Assembly: GCA_017465085.1 (NCBI GenBank)
Contig: JAFTWW010000001.1
Coordinates: forward strand, 33,061-97,060
Reading direction: 5' to 3'
Source: Clostridia bacterium
GTDB taxonomy: Bacteria; Bacillota; Clostridia; Oscillospirales; Acutalibacteraceae
Length of the DNA stretch: 64,000 bases
The position numbers and the translations under genes were made by a program. Positions 1 through 9,107 of this stretch are shown piece by piece. Below the pieces are notes generated by a model. That model made no database searches. It was not told the origin of the DNA and saw only the letters and a program-made list of their open reading frames with translations. The first letter of the stretch is position 1, and the number at the start of each line of letters is the position of its first letter.

Positions 1-119
1 ATCAAAGCGCCATTTCCCTTTACAACCGATTTTCCTTTGAAAATGCGGGAGTGAGAAAAGGCTTTTATGAAAAGCCTAAGGAAGACGCGATTATTATGAC
101 AAGAAGGTTTACATTTTAG
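1..119 (+). CDS. rimI: Ribosomal protein alanine N-acetyltransferase, 3' end only
   Basis: Only the last 38 codons lie in the window (reading frame from base 3, stop TAG at 117-119). The visible tail has the C-terminal GNAT pattern of RimI: LYNRFSFENAGVRKGFY, then PKEDAIIM. RimI acetylates the N-terminus of ribosomal protein bS18 and in Firmicutes usually sits between tsaB and tsaD. Here the stop codon abuts the tsaD ATG with no gap, so the two are translationally coupled. The assignment rests on this short tail and the gene order. Confidence 0.8.
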   Translation, partial: QSAISLYNRFSFENAGVRKGFYEKPKEDAIIMTRRFTF

Positions 120-1127
120 ATGATAATACTTAGTATTGAATCCTCTTGTGACGAAACCTCTGTTTCCGTTACGAGAGAGCGGGAAATTTTATCAAATATA
201 GTTTCAACCCAGATAGCAGAGCACCGCATTTACGGCGGAGTTGTGCCCGAGATTGCTTCAAGAAGGCATACCGAGGCCATAAGCGCCGTGTGTGATGAGG
301 CGGTAAGGGCGGCAGGCGTTACCTATGATGAGCTTGATGCCATAGCCGTTACCTTTGCTCCGGGGCTTATAGGGGCGTTGCTTGTGGGCGTTAACTTTGC
401 TAAGGGACTTGCGATGTCCCTTAATATTCCCCTTATTCCCGTTCATCATCTCCGCTCACATATAGCGGCAAACTATATAACCAACAAAGAACTTAAGCCT
501 CCCTTTTTGTGCCTTACGGTATCGGGAGGAAATACCATTATAACTGAGGTAAGGGATTACACAAAATTTGAGCCCATAGGGGCTACATTTGATGATGCGG
601 CAGGCGAATGCTTCGATAAAACCGCCCGTTGCTTAGGGCTCCAATATCCCGGCGGTGTAACGCTGGATAAAATCGCCACCGTTTCCGATTTCAAGAAATA
701 TCCCCTACCCTATCCCAAATCCCCCGCAGGCGAATACGATTTCAGCTTTTCGGGACTTAAAACTGCGGTGATAAATCTTGTTCACAATGCCACCCAAAAG
801 GGCGAGGAGATAGATATTCCCGTTCTCGCCGCAACAGTAAGGGAACGTGTTTGCGATATGCTTATCACAAACACCTTAAAGGCGGCAAAGGATAAGGGGC
901 ATAAAACCCTTTGTCTTGCAGGGGGTGTTTCCGCCAACAGTGAACTGCGAAGAAGAATGGAAGAGGAATGTGAGAAAGAGGGTATCACCCTTTATTATCC
1001 CGAGCTTAAATATTGCGGAGATAATGCCGCAATGGTAGGAGTGCAGGGATATTACGAGTTTTTAAGCGGCAATACGGCAGGCGCCGATCTTAACGCCGCC
1101 GCAACCCTGCCAATAAATTATCGATAG
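120..1127 (+). CDS. tsaD: tRNA N6-adenosine threonylcarbamoyltransferase TsaD
   Basis: TsaD transfers threonylcarbamoyl from TC-AMP to A37 of ANN-decoding tRNAs, together with TsaB and TsaE in the cytoplasm. The 335-aa protein is full length for the family. It opens with the ASKHA phosphate-binding motif (SIESSCDET, residues 6-13) and has the metal-ligand HxxxH pair H110/H114 in HHLRSH. It also shows VSGGNT near residue 137 and the closing LAGGVSANSELRRR segment near residue 270. The ATG follows the rimI stop directly, so coupling decides the start. A lipid kinase gene begins 10 bases after its stop. Confidence 0.97.
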   Translation: MIILSIESSCDETSVSVTREREILSNIVSTQIAEHRIYGGVVPEIASRRHTEAISAVCDEAVRAAGVTYDELDAIAVTFAPGLIGALLVGVNFAKGLAMSLNIPLIPVHHLRSHIAANYITNKELKPPFLCLTVSGGNTIITEVRDYTKFEPIGATFDDAAGECFDKTARCLGLQYPGGVTLDKIATVSDFKKYPLPYPKSPAGEYDFSFSGLKTAVINLVHNATQKGEEIDIPVLAATVRERVCDMLITNTLKAAKDKGHKTLCLAGGVSANSELRRRMEEECEKEGITLYYPELKYCGDNAAMVGVQGYYEFLSGNTAGADLNAAATLPINYR

Positions 1128-1137
1128 GAGAACAGCT

Positions 1138-2037
1138 ATGGAAAATAAAAAGCTTCTTTTGATAGTTAATCCCAAATCGGGAAGAGAAAAAATGCGTGGC
1201 CAACTGCTGAGGGTTACCGAAATACTCTCAAAAGGCGGCTTTGATGTTACCGTTTATCCCACTAAGGCGCGGGGTGACGGTACCGTAAGAGCGGCTAAGA
1301 TAAAGCAGAACGAATTTGACCGCGTTGTAGTCTGCGGGGGCGACGGCACCTTAAACGAGGTTATAACAGGCCTCATGCAATCGGGTGTTGAGTGTACCTT
1401 AGGATACATCCCCTCGGGCACCCTTAATGAGTGGTCGGCAGGTCTTCATATAGCAAGGGATATTCCCTCTGCCGCTAAAGATATTGTTAACGGAGAAATG
1501 GTGGAGCTTGATATAGGCAAATTCGGTGATAAGTATTTTTCATATACCGCCTCCTTCGGCGCCTTTACCGAGGCTTCATATTCTGCTCCGCAGGATGTTA
1601 AGAATGTTTTAGGTCAGGCTGCATATTTCTTCGAGGGAATAAAAAGCCTTGGCAATATCAAGCCCATTCACCTTAAGTTCACCGCCGATGACCGTGAGAT
1701 AGAGGGAGATTTCCTTTTTGGTGCCATATCTAACTCAATGTCGGTAGGCGGCATCGTTAAATTTAACGATGCCAATGTTGAGCTTAATGATGGGCTCTTT
1801 GAGGTTGTTCTTATTAAAAACCCTGCAAACCTTACCGAGTTTCAATCCATCCTCGATGGAATTATCCGTCAGGATTTAGGCCGTAAGGGGCTTGAATTTT
1901 TCCACACAAAAGCTATCACTGTTTCGGGCGGCAAGGATGTTTCCTGGACCCTTGACGGTGAGTTCGCCGAGGGCAGTGATGAGATAAGGATAGAAAACAT
2001 TCACTCTGCCATTAAACTGATAGTACCTGAAAGTTAG
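1138..2037 (+). CDS. Diacylglycerol kinase family lipid kinase (YegS/DgkB type)
   Basis: This is a soluble lipid kinase of the DAGK catalytic family, 299 aa. These enzymes phosphorylate diacylglycerol or related lipids at the inner membrane face, recycling lipid headgroup carriers. Visible signatures are NPKSG at residues 11-15 and the nucleotide-binding GGDGT at 67-71 followed by LNEVITGL. A conserved SGTLNEW loop sits near 98, and the C-terminal beta-sandwich ends with a DGE motif (SWTLDGEF). An AGGAGA Shine-Dalgarno precedes the ATG. Substrate (diacylglycerol versus undecaprenol or another lipid) cannot be read from the sequence. It lies between tsaD and mreB, apparently in one operon. Confidence 0.88.
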   Translation: MENKKLLLIVNPKSGREKMRGQLLRVTEILSKGGFDVTVYPTKARGDGTVRAAKIKQNEFDRVVVCGGDGTLNEVITGLMQSGVECTLGYIPSGTLNEWSAGLHIARDIPSAAKDIVNGEMVELDIGKFGDKYFSYTASFGAFTEASYSAPQDVKNVLGQAAYFFEGIKSLGNIKPIHLKFTADDREIEGDFLFGAISNSMSVGGIVKFNDANVELNDGLFEVVLIKNPANLTEFQSILDGIIRQDLGRKGLEFFHTKAITVSGGKDVSWTLDGEFAEGSDEIRIENIHSAIKLIVPES

Positions 2038-2048
2038 GAGAAAATATT

Positions 2049-3068
2049 ATGTTCACAAGAGATATAGGAGTTGACCTTGGCACCGCCAATACCCTTGTTT
2101 GCGTTAAGGGTAAGGGTATTATTATGAGGGAGCCCTCGGTTGTAGCATACGATATGCGAAGCGATGCTGTAAGGGCGGTAGGTAAGGAAGCCAAGGAAAT
2201 GATAGGCAGAACACCTGGCTCTATAATTGCCGTTCGTCCTCTTAAAAACGGCGTTATTGCCGACTTTGACGTTACCGCGGCAATGCTTAAAAGATTTATA
2301 CACGGCGCTCTTAAAGGCTCTATGGTTTCAAGGGTTAGAATGGTTATCTGTATTCCTACGGGAGTTACAGAGGTTGAAAGCCGCGCGGTTTACGATGCAG
2401 CCAAGCAGGCAGGCGCTACCGATATAGACCTTGTGGAAGAGCCTATGGCGGCGGCTGTGGGCGCAGGTCTTCCCGTATGGGAAGCCACGGGCAATATGAT
2501 AGTTGATATCGGCGGCGGCACCAGTGAGGTTGCCATTATCTCCCTTGGAGATATCGTTACCTCCCAATCCCTTCGTATCGGAGGCGATGACCTTGATGAA
2601 GCCATAATCGGCTACATAAGGAAGAAGCACAATCTTCTTATAGGCGAGAGAACTGCCGAGCAGATAAAGATAGAAATCGGCTCTGCCAAGCCCTATGATG
2701 ATGAAAAATCAATTGAAATCAGAGGCCGTAACCTTGTTGACGGTTTGCCCAAGAACATCACCATTTCCTCCGAAGAGGTAAGAAATGCTATGGCGGATAC
2801 GGTTTCGCAGATTATTGATATTATCCGCACCACCCTCGAAAAGACTCCCCCCGAGCTTTCCGCCGATATTATTGATAGCGGCATCGTTCTTGCAGGCGGC
2901 GGAGCGCTACTACGCGGTCTTGCCGAGCTTATTGCAGAGGAAACGGGTATGCCCGTATCGGTAGCGGCCAATCCGCTGGACTGCGTTGTTATAGGAACAC
3001 AGAAGCGACTTGAAGGCGATAGCGGCTTTAACAACTATGTTTTCCGCCGCGGCCGCCGTTTCAGATAA
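2049..3068 (+). CDS. mreB: Rod shape-determining actin homologue MreB/Mbl
   Basis: MreB forms membrane-bound antiparallel filaments that orient the elongasome. The 339-aa protein has the actin/HSP70 ATPase elements in order: phosphate-1 DLGTANTLV from residue 9, phosphate-2 [11 protein letters not shown] near 155, and adenosine motif [14 protein letters not shown] near 280. It is followed by mreC, mreD and PBP2, the usual elongasome order. AGGAG lies 8-12 bases before the ATG. Whether it is MreB proper or the Mbl paralogue cannot be settled without alignment; the C-terminus is arginine-rich (FRRGRRFR). Confidence 0.95.
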   Translation: MFTRDIGVDLGTANTLVCVKGKGIIMREPSVVAYDMRSDAVRAVGKEAKEMIGRTPGSIIAVRPLKNGVIADFDVTAAMLKRFIHGALKGSMVSRVRMVICIPTGVTEVESRAVYDAAKQAGATDIDLVEEPMAAAVGAGLPVWEATGNMIVDIGGGTSEVAIISLGDIVTSQSLRIGGDDLDEAIIGYIRKKHNLLIGERTAEQIKIEIGSAKPYDDEKSIEIRGRNLVDGLPKNITISSEEVRNAMADTVSQIIDIIRTTLEKTPPELSADIIDSGIVLAGGGALLRGLAELIAEETGMPVSVAANPLDCVVIGTQKRLEGDSGFNNYVFRRGRRFR

Positions 3069-3089
3069 AAAATCCAAGGAGATAATAAA

Positions 3090-3953
3090 ATGCGATTTTT
3101 CTTTCGCAGTAGGCAGTTTAAGATTATTATCAGCGTTTTTCTTTGTCTTTGCATAATATCTTCCGTTTTCGGAATTTTAGGCAAGAGTATGGCGCCGGGC
3201 GCCAATGTTTTAGGAACGGTTACCGCTCCGCTCCGCTCTCTTGCCACTTCCATATCAAATCTGTTTTCAGATTTTGGCAAGAGCATTTCGGGCTCCAATG
3301 AGCTTATGCTCGAAAACTCAGAGCTTGAAGATAAACTGAACGAGCTTCGCGAACAGATGGCGGATTACGAGGCTATAAAGCAGGAAAACGAAAATCTTAA
3401 AGGCTTTCTTGAGCTTAAAGAACAGCACCCCGATTTCAAATTCGCATCGGGCAATTTAATATCCCGCGATAACGATGACCCCTTTGCCTCTTTTCTTATA
3501 AACAGAGGCTCTATGTCGGATGTTAAGCTTTACGACCCCGTAATAACCGAAGCAGGTCTTGTAGGCTTTGTTACGGAGGTTGGTCTTACCACATCCAAGG
3601 TTACCACCATTCTTAATCCCGACCTTACCGTAGGCGCTCTCGATAACCGCACGGGTGATTCGGGTATCATTTCGGGCAACTCACAGTTAGCAGATGATGG
3701 GCTTTGCCGTTTTTATAACCTTGCCCGTTCCTGCAGCGTTGCCATAGGCGATTATGTTGTAACCTCGGGTGAGGGCATATTCCCCCAAGGCCTCCTTATA
3801 GGCTCAGTTTCTGCCATAGGCTCTGATGAGTACAACACCTCTATTTATGCCGATGTTGAGCCCTTTGTGGATTTTTCGGATATAAGAGAGGTTATGGTTA
3901 TAACCGAATTTGACGGTCAGGGCGGAATAAATCCTTCAAAGGAGGATAAATAA
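3090..3953 (+). CDS. mreC: Rod shape-determining protein MreC
   Basis: MreC is a bitopic membrane protein that links cytoplasmic MreB to the periplasmic-side PBP2/RodA synthase. The 287-aa sequence has a short basic N-terminus (RFFFRSRQFK) and one membrane segment at about residues 12-32. A leucine/glutamate-rich coiled coil spans about 67-110, and the MreC double beta-barrel domain (GLVGFV, ILNPDLTVGA, TSGEGIFPQGLLIG) follows. The last signature is the usual MreC PxGLxIG region. AAGGAG precedes the start; mreD starts immediately after the stop. Confidence 0.95.
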   Translation: MRFFFRSRQFKIIISVFLCLCIISSVFGILGKSMAPGANVLGTVTAPLRSLATSISNLFSDFGKSISGSNELMLENSELEDKLNELREQMADYEAIKQENENLKGFLELKEQHPDFKFASGNLISRDNDDPFASFLINRGSMSDVKLYDPVITEAGLVGFVTEVGLTTSKVTTILNPDLTVGALDNRTGDSGIISGNSQLADDGLCRFYNLARSCSVAIGDYVVTSGEGIFPQGLLIGSVSAIGSDEYNTSIYADVEPFVDFSDIREVMVITEFDGQGGINPSKEDK

Positions 3954-4469
3954 ATGACCGCCAAGGGTGAAAAGCTTTTCGCTATATGGGTTAATTTCCT
4001 TATATTTGTAATTTTAGCCTTTGCCCACAATACAGGCTTCCGACCGTTTAGCATAGGTAGCGCCAATCCCTTTTCGGTTTTTGCATTACTCATTGCATTT
4101 TCAATGTTTGCTACCGAATGGAGCTCCTGCTTTACGGGGTTATTCCTCGGAATATTTATGGATTCCGCATCGGCAAACGGCTCTATCTTTTACACCGCCG
4201 TCTTCTTCCTTGCCGCGCTCTTTGTTTCGGTTACATCGAGATACTTTTTTAACAACAATATTCGCGCCGCAATTGTAATCTGCCTTATCTGCTCCCTGCT
4301 TCTGTTCGGAACAAGATGGCTAATCTTTTACGCCTTTAATATGAGCGTTAACGATAGTATGAGCTTTCTTTTAAGATCGGCTCTGCCCTCGGCAGTTTAC
4401 ACCACCGTTTTTATAATTCCCTTCTATTATTTTGAAAGGTTGCTTTTCAAGCAACTTATAAATCAATAA
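3954..4469 (+). CDS. mreD: Rod shape-determining protein MreD
   Basis: MreD is a small integral membrane partner of MreC/PBP2. The 171-aa protein is almost entirely hydrophobic, with about five predicted transmembrane segments and a short polar tail. The ATG directly follows the mreC stop, and its Shine-Dalgarno AAAGGAGGA lies within the end of mreC, so the two are coupled. Sequence conservation in MreD is low; the call rests on hydropathy, length and position between mreC and PBP2. An imperfect inverted repeat lies in the gap before PBP2. Confidence 0.9.
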   Translation: MTAKGEKLFAIWVNFLIFVILAFAHNTGFRPFSIGSANPFSVFALLIAFSMFATEWSSCFTGLFLGIFMDSASANGSIFYTAVFFLAALFVSVTSRYFFNNNIRAAIVICLICSLLLFGTRWLIFYAFNMSVNDSMSFLLRSALPSAVYTTVFIIPFYYFERLLFKQLINQ

Positions 4470-4472
4470 CAC

Positions 4473-4536
4473 TAGCCAAAGCATTCGAAACCGAATCAGA
4501 TTTTGAAATAAGGATTTCACGCTGTGGCTTCGGCTA
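4473..4536. repeat. Imperfect inverted repeat with TAGCCAAAGC ... GGCTTCGGCTA ends
   Basis: A 64-base intergenic element between mreD and PBP2. Its ends TAGCCAAAGC and GCTTCGGCTA are near-perfect inverted repeats (one mismatch), and the interior carries TTCGAAACCGAA. A related sequence, with the same GCCAAAGC, TTCG, CCGAA and CAGATT blocks, occurs at 50669-50718. Shorter relatives occur at 20590-20617 and 52605-52662. Function unknown: it could be an RNA hairpin inside the operon or a small dispersed repeat. Confidence 0.5.
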
Positions 4537-4565
4537 AATAATTTTCTATTTGCGAGGTGAACTCT

Positions 4566-6548
4566 ATGCCCTTTAAGCGTGACAGGCAGACCGCCATTAC
4601 GGTACTATCGGTTATTCTTGTAATTGTTTTACTGTTATATACTGCAAGGATCTACTCTCTGCAGGTTGTTAATGCATCAAAATACTCATCCGTTGCAGGA
4701 AGCACCTCTGTGAGAACTGCCGTGCTTAAGGCGCCGAGAGGAGAGATAATTGATAGCTACGGCAGGCAGATAGCCGTCAACCGTGACGGATATAATGTAG
4801 TTTTCAACAAAGCTTATGTTAAGGATAATCTCAACGACGTGATTTTATCTCTTGTCAATTTATTTAATGAAAACGAAGCCGAGTTTACGGACAAGCTCCC
4901 CATAGAAACAACCGAGCCCTTCGGTTTCAAGGCAGAGGAATCCACCGATAAGCTTATTAAGGTTTTAGGTCTTAACCATTATGCCACCGCCGAAAACTGC
5001 TTTACAAGGCTTGTGCAAAAATATGACCTTCAGGATTACGATAAGCCGAGTCAGCGAAAGATCATGGGAGTGAGATACAGTATGGAGATAGCGAGCTTCT
5101 CCATATCCTACCCCTATACCTTTGCCGAGGATATCCCCACCGAGCTTATGCGGAAAATAAGCGAATCGGGCTTTATGCTTGATGGCGTTACGGTGGATGT
5201 TTGCCCCTTTCGCCAATATGTTGATACCTCCCTTGCGGTTAATATAATCGGCTCGGTAGGTCCTATTTACGAAGAGGATTGGACCGAGGGAGAAAACTAT
5301 AAGGACAGGGGCTATTCCTTCAACGATAAGGTGGGAAAAAGCGGAATTGAACATTACGCCGAGGAGTATCTTCGCGGTATAGATGGTGAAATAACCTACT
5401 ATCTTGATGCCGATGGCAACATTATAGAAAAAGAGGTTACAAAGGAGCCTATTGCGGGCAAAACCGTTATGCTCACGCTGGACCGAAGCATTCAGCGCAC
5501 CGCTCAGGATTCCCTTGAAAGCACCATCGAAGATCTGCGTTCAAGAGGCGGCACCGCTGTTGCGGGTAGCGCCGTTATGATAGATATTGATACGGGCGGA
5601 ATAATCTGCGCCGCCAACTATCCCACCTATGATTCGGCTACCCTTGGAGAAAAGTTTGATGAGTTGGTGGCTGACCCGAGAAAGCCTCTTACCAACCGAG
5701 CCTTTCAGGGTGTTTACCCCATAGGCTCAACCATTAAGCCAATAGTTGCCACCGCCGCCATAGAAAAGGGGCTTTACCATCAGGGCGATGTTATAAAGTG
5801 CGTTCAGGTATATGATTACTTTTCCGATTATAAGCCTAAGTGCTTACACTATCACGGTACCATAAATCTTAATACAGCTCTTTCAAAAAGCTGTAACTAT
5901 TTCTTCTTTGATTTGGGCAGAAGAATAGGCGCTACTACACTAACAGATTACTACAAGCAGTTTGGTCTCGGCACCTTAACGGGTGTTGAGGTGGATGACT
6001 CAAAGGGAATTTTAGTAGAGCCCGCAAGTGATACCTTAGGCGGTGATACGCTACAGATTTCCATTGGTCAGCTTAACGCCTTCACCCCCTTACAGCTTGC
6101 CAACTACGCCGCCACCTTTGCCAACGGCGGCACCCACTATAAAGCTACCCTAATTGATAAGATTGTTTCCTACGACCTTTCTAAAACCTATGAAAAGCAG
6201 GAGCCACAGGTGGTTAATACCGTATCTATTAAGGATAGCACCCTCGCCGCCGTTAAGGAGGGTATGCTCTCGGTTACGGTTGACGGTACGGGCAGTACCG
6301 TATTTTCGGATTACGGCATTAAAATAGGTGGTAAAACGGGTACATCGCAGACTAATAATGGTGCTGACCACAGCACCTATATAGTATTTGCGCCCTATGA
6401 TAATCCGCAGATTGCCATCTCGGTAATCCTTGAGCACGGTGATTCAGGTTATTCGGCAGGTTCTATTGTTAAATCCCTGCTTGATGCCTACTTTTTCGCT
6501 GAGGGTAATAATAAGGCGGATACCGTTCCTTATGTGGTTTTAGAGTAA
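4566..6548 (+). CDS. mrdA: Penicillin-binding protein 2 (elongasome transpeptidase)
   Basis: Class B PBP that cross-links peptidoglycan together with RodA during lateral growth. It has an N-terminal signal anchor at about residues 11-31 and a PBP dimerisation domain (RGEIIDSYGRQIA near 57). The transpeptidase domain has all three catalytic motifs: S388-T-I-K391, S442-C-N444 and K590-T-G-T593. I place the start at ATG 4566, because the in-frame GTG at 4557 lies inside the Shine-Dalgarno GAGGTG (4554-4559), which is 6 bases from the ATG. This gives 660 aa. It closes the mreBCD operon. Confidence 0.93.
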   Translation: MPFKRDRQTAITVLSVILVIVLLLYTARIYSLQVVNASKYSSVAGSTSVRTAVLKAPRGEIIDSYGRQIAVNRDGYNVVFNKAYVKDNLNDVILSLVNLFNENEAEFTDKLPIETTEPFGFKAEESTDKLIKVLGLNHYATAENCFTRLVQKYDLQDYDKPSQRKIMGVRYSMEIASFSISYPYTFAEDIPTELMRKISESGFMLDGVTVDVCPFRQYVDTSLAVNIIGSVGPIYEEDWTEGENYKDRGYSFNDKVGKSGIEHYAEEYLRGIDGEITYYLDADGNIIEKEVTKEPIAGKTVMLTLDRSIQRTAQDSLESTIEDLRSRGGTAVAGSAVMIDIDTGGIICAANYPTYDSATLGEKFDELVADPRKPLTNRAFQGVYPIGSTIKPIVATAAIEKGLYHQGDVIKCVQVYDYFSDYKPKCLHYHGTINLNTALSKSCNYFFFDLGRRIGATTLTDYYKQFGLGTLTGVEVDDSKGILVEPASDTLGGDTLQISIGQLNAFTPLQLANYAATFANGGTHYKATLIDKIVSYDLSKTYEKQEPQVVNTVSIKDSTLAAVKEGMLSVTVDGTGSTVFSDYGIKIGGKTGTSQTNNGADHSTYIVFAPYDNPQIAISVILEHGDSGYSAGSIVKSLLDAYFFAEGNNKADTVPYVVLE

Positions 6549-6555
6549 TTATTTG

Positions 6556-6584
6556 TTGACTCATATTGTTATTTGTGGTAGAAT
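6556..6584 (+). promoter_or_regulatory. Sigma-A promoter for minD
   Basis: TTGACT (6556-6561), 17-base spacer, TAGAAT (6579-6584), placed 22 bases before the minD ATG. It would let minD be transcribed separately from the mre/PBP2 operon. Confidence 0.65.
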
Positions 6585-6606
6585 TATTGACTAATGAGGT
6601 GAAAAA

Positions 6607-7338
6607 ATGTCCCTTGTTTTAGCAACGACCTCGGGCAAAGGGGGTACGGGCAAATCCACCGTATCGGTGAGCCTTGCTCTTGCCTTTTCAAAACTTAATA
6701 AAAAGGTTCTGCTTATGGATATGGATGAGGGACTGAGAAGCCTTGATTTATTCCTGAGCCTTGATGACCGCATTGTTTTTGATCTATCCGATGTGCTAAA
6801 GGGCGCAGATATAGAGGATGCGGTTTATCCCGTAGATAAAAACGAAAACATCAGTCTTCTCCCTGCTCCGCGGAGCACGGGAGAAATAGAGCCCGATGCC
6901 TTTAAGGAATTACTCGGAAGGCTCGTTCCTTTATATGACGTAGTAATTCTCGATTTTCCCGCCGGGCTTGACTTTTATTTATATAATGTGTTACCCAAGG
7001 ATACGCAGTTTATCACCGTTTGCAATCCCGATCCAGTTTCGGTAAGGGATGCGGGTATTGTATGTGATCTTTTACCCCACACCGAAAAGGATCCGCGGCT
7101 TATACTCAACCGTTTTGATATTGAGCTTATCAAAAACGGTACATATAAAAACATTGATGATATAATCGATGCCTCGGGGCTGAGGCTTTTAGGCGTTGTT
7201 CCTAACGATAGTGAGCTTATGCTTTTATCGGTAAACCACAAGCTTCATCCTAAAAAGAGGGCCTTTAAGGCGGCTACACGGATTGCCAAAAGGCTTTTAG
7301 GAGAAAAAATTCTCCTTCCCAAACCTAAAAAAATATAA
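6607..7338 (+). CDS. minD: Septum-site ATPase MinD (ParA/MinD family)
   Basis: ParA/MinD-type deviant Walker ATPase, 243 aa. The signature K11-G-G-T-G-K16-S-T is intact, with MDMDEGLRSLDLFL after it and VVILDFPAG as Walker B. MinD recruits MinC to the membrane to block division away from mid-cell. The C-terminal stretch (about residues 222-236, AATRIAKRLLGEKI) is basic and amphipathic like a MinD membrane-targeting helix, but a PKPKKI tail follows. No minC, minE or divIVA is in the window, so a related ParA-like role cannot be excluded. GAGGTG precedes the ATG. Confidence 0.8.
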   Translation: MSLVLATTSGKGGTGKSTVSVSLALAFSKLNKKVLLMDMDEGLRSLDLFLSLDDRIVFDLSDVLKGADIEDAVYPVDKNENISLLPAPRSTGEIEPDAFKELLGRLVPLYDVVILDFPAGLDFYLYNVLPKDTQFITVCNPDPVSVRDAGIVCDLLPHTEKDPRLILNRFDIELIKNGTYKNIDDIIDASGLRLLGVVPNDSELMLLSVNHKLHPKKRAFKAATRIAKRLLGEKILLPKPKKI

Positions 7339-7367
7339 AATTAAAATAATATAAGGGGGTCATTTTT

Positions 7368-7769
7368 ATGACAATCGCGTTAATAGCGCACGATGCTAAA
7401 AAGGAAATTATGGTACAGTTCTGCATCGCCTACTGCGGAATCTTAAGCAAACACAACCTTGTTGCCACAGGCTCAACGGGTAAGTTTGTTTCCGAGGCTA
7501 CGGGACTTGATATTATTCAGTTTTTGGGCGGTTCTCAGGGCGGCTCTCAGCAGATTGCCGCAAGAATAGGCTGTAATGAGATAGACCTCCTTCTTCTTTT
7601 CCGTGATCCCTTAAACCCACGCCCCAACGACCCCGATGAGAGTGTTCTACTGCGTCTTTGCGATGTTCACAACATTCCCGTTGCCACCAACATTGCTACA
7701 GCCGAGGTGCTTATCCACGGTCTTGAACGCGGCGACCTTGATTGGCGCGATATTGTTAAAAAATCCTGA
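7368..7769 (+). CDS. mgsA: Methylglyoxal synthase
   Basis: Converts dihydroxyacetone phosphate to methylglyoxal and phosphate, a bypass that relieves sugar-phosphate build-up. 133 aa, normal for the family. Visible: LIAHDAKK at the N-terminus, TGSTGKF phosphate-binding loop, [14 protein letters not shown], the aspartate-rich [13 protein letters not shown] and [20 protein letters not shown] precedes the ATG. It sits between minD and hisS on the same strand. Confidence 0.96.
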   Translation: MTIALIAHDAKKEIMVQFCIAYCGILSKHNLVATGSTGKFVSEATGLDIIQFLGGSQGGSQQIAARIGCNEIDLLLLFRDPLNPRPNDPDESVLLRLCDVHNIPVATNIATAEVLIHGLERGDLDWRDIVKKS

Positions 7770-7786
7770 TTTGGAGTTAAGTTTTT

Positions 7787-9091
7787 ATGGCAGAAATTAA
7801 CCGTGCCGTTAAAGGCACAAACGATTTACTCCCCGATGAAAGCCATCTGCGGCAGTTCGTTGAGGGAAAAATGCTTGATACTGCCCGACTTTACGGTTTC
7901 AGAGAAATACGTGTGCCCGTTTTTGAGCACACCGAGGTTTTCAGTCGTAATGTGGGCGATACTACCGATGTAGTTCAAAAGGAAATGTACACCTTTCTCG
8001 ATAAGGGCGGTAGGTCCATAACCCTTCGCCCCGAGCTTACGGCAGGCGTTGTAAGGAGCGCTGTTGAGCACGGCCTTGTAAACGGCGCGCTGCCCGTGAA
8101 GGTTTGTTATATAGGCGGTTGCTACCGCTACGAAAAGCCTCAGGCAGGAAGGCTGAGAGAATTCCATCAGTTTGGTGTTGAATGCTTTGGTGCCGCCTCC
8201 CCCGCCGCCGATGCAGAGGTTATTGCCCTCGCGCGTCAGGTGCTTTTAGGCGTTGGGGTGGAGAAGATTTCCCTTGAAATCAACTCAATAGGCTGTCCTA
8301 AATGCAGAGCGGAATATCATAAAGCGCTTAAGGAGTATTTCTCTTCAAGAGAGGCTGAGCTTTGCTCAACCTGCAAGGAGAGGCTCGAGCGCAATCCTAT
8401 GAGAATTCTTGACTGTAAATCTCCCGTTTGCTCCGAGATTGCTAAGGGCGCTCCCGTGGTGCTTGATTATCTTTGCGATGAATGTTCCGAGCATTTTGAG
8501 GGAGTTAAGGCGCATCTTACCGCCGCGGGCATCAGCTTCACCGTTAACCCCCATATTGTAAGAGGTCTTGATTACTATACCAAAACCGTATTCGAGTTTG
8601 TTTCGGGTGATATCGGAGCCCAATCCACCGTTTGCGGCGGCGGCAGATACGATGGCCTTGTTAAGCAGATGGGCGGTCCCGAGGTTGCGGCTTTAGGCTT
8701 TGGTATGGGTATTGAAAGGCTTATGCTTTTACTTAAAAATCAAAATACCCCTATGCCCGAGGATACCAAGTGCGATCTTTATATTGCTCCTATGGGAGAA
8801 AAGGCGGCCCTTAAAGCCACAGAAATTTGCGCAAAGCTTCGTGATGATGGCTTTGAAGCTCAAACCGATATATGCGGCAGAGGTCTTAAGGCGCAGATGA
8901 AATATGCCGATAAGATAGGTGCGCTTTACTCGGTGGTTTTAGGCGATAATGAGCTTAATGGCGGCATTTGCAATCTTAAATGTATGAGCACGGGCGAGAT
9001 TGCAGAAATTAAGATAAAGGATATTTCCGAGGCTTTGCTTGAAATAAAAACCAAGGCCGCTTTGGAAGAGCTTGAAAACTCAGTTTTTTAA
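7787..9091 (+). CDS. hisS: Histidyl-tRNA synthetase
   Basis: Class II aminoacyl-tRNA synthetase that charges tRNA-His, 434 aa. The N-terminus AVKGTNDLLP is typical. Motif 2 lies at YRYEKPQAGRLREFHQFGVE, the histidine-A motif at RGLDYYTKTVFE, and motif 3 at AALGFGMGIERL. An alpha/beta anticodon-binding domain follows. A CPKC...CSTC...C cysteine-rich insert is seen in the insertion domain near residues 170-200. A 16-base gap separates it from aspS, the common Firmicute pairing. Confidence 0.97.
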   Translation: MAEINRAVKGTNDLLPDESHLRQFVEGKMLDTARLYGFREIRVPVFEHTEVFSRNVGDTTDVVQKEMYTFLDKGGRSITLRPELTAGVVRSAVEHGLVNGALPVKVCYIGGCYRYEKPQAGRLREFHQFGVECFGAASPAADAEVIALARQVLLGVGVEKISLEINSIGCPKCRAEYHKALKEYFSSREAELCSTCKERLERNPMRILDCKSPVCSEIAKGAPVVLDYLCDECSEHFEGVKAHLTAAGISFTVNPHIVRGLDYYTKTVFEFVSGDIGAQSTVCGGGRYDGLVKQMGGPEVAALGFGMGIERLMLLLKNQNTPMPEDTKCDLYIAPMGEKAALKATEICAKLRDDGFEAQTDICGRGLKAQMKYADKIGALYSVVLGDNELNGGICNLKCMSTGEIAEIKIKDISEALLEIKTKAALEELENSVF

Positions 9092-9107
9092 TAGAGGTGT
9101 AATTTAA

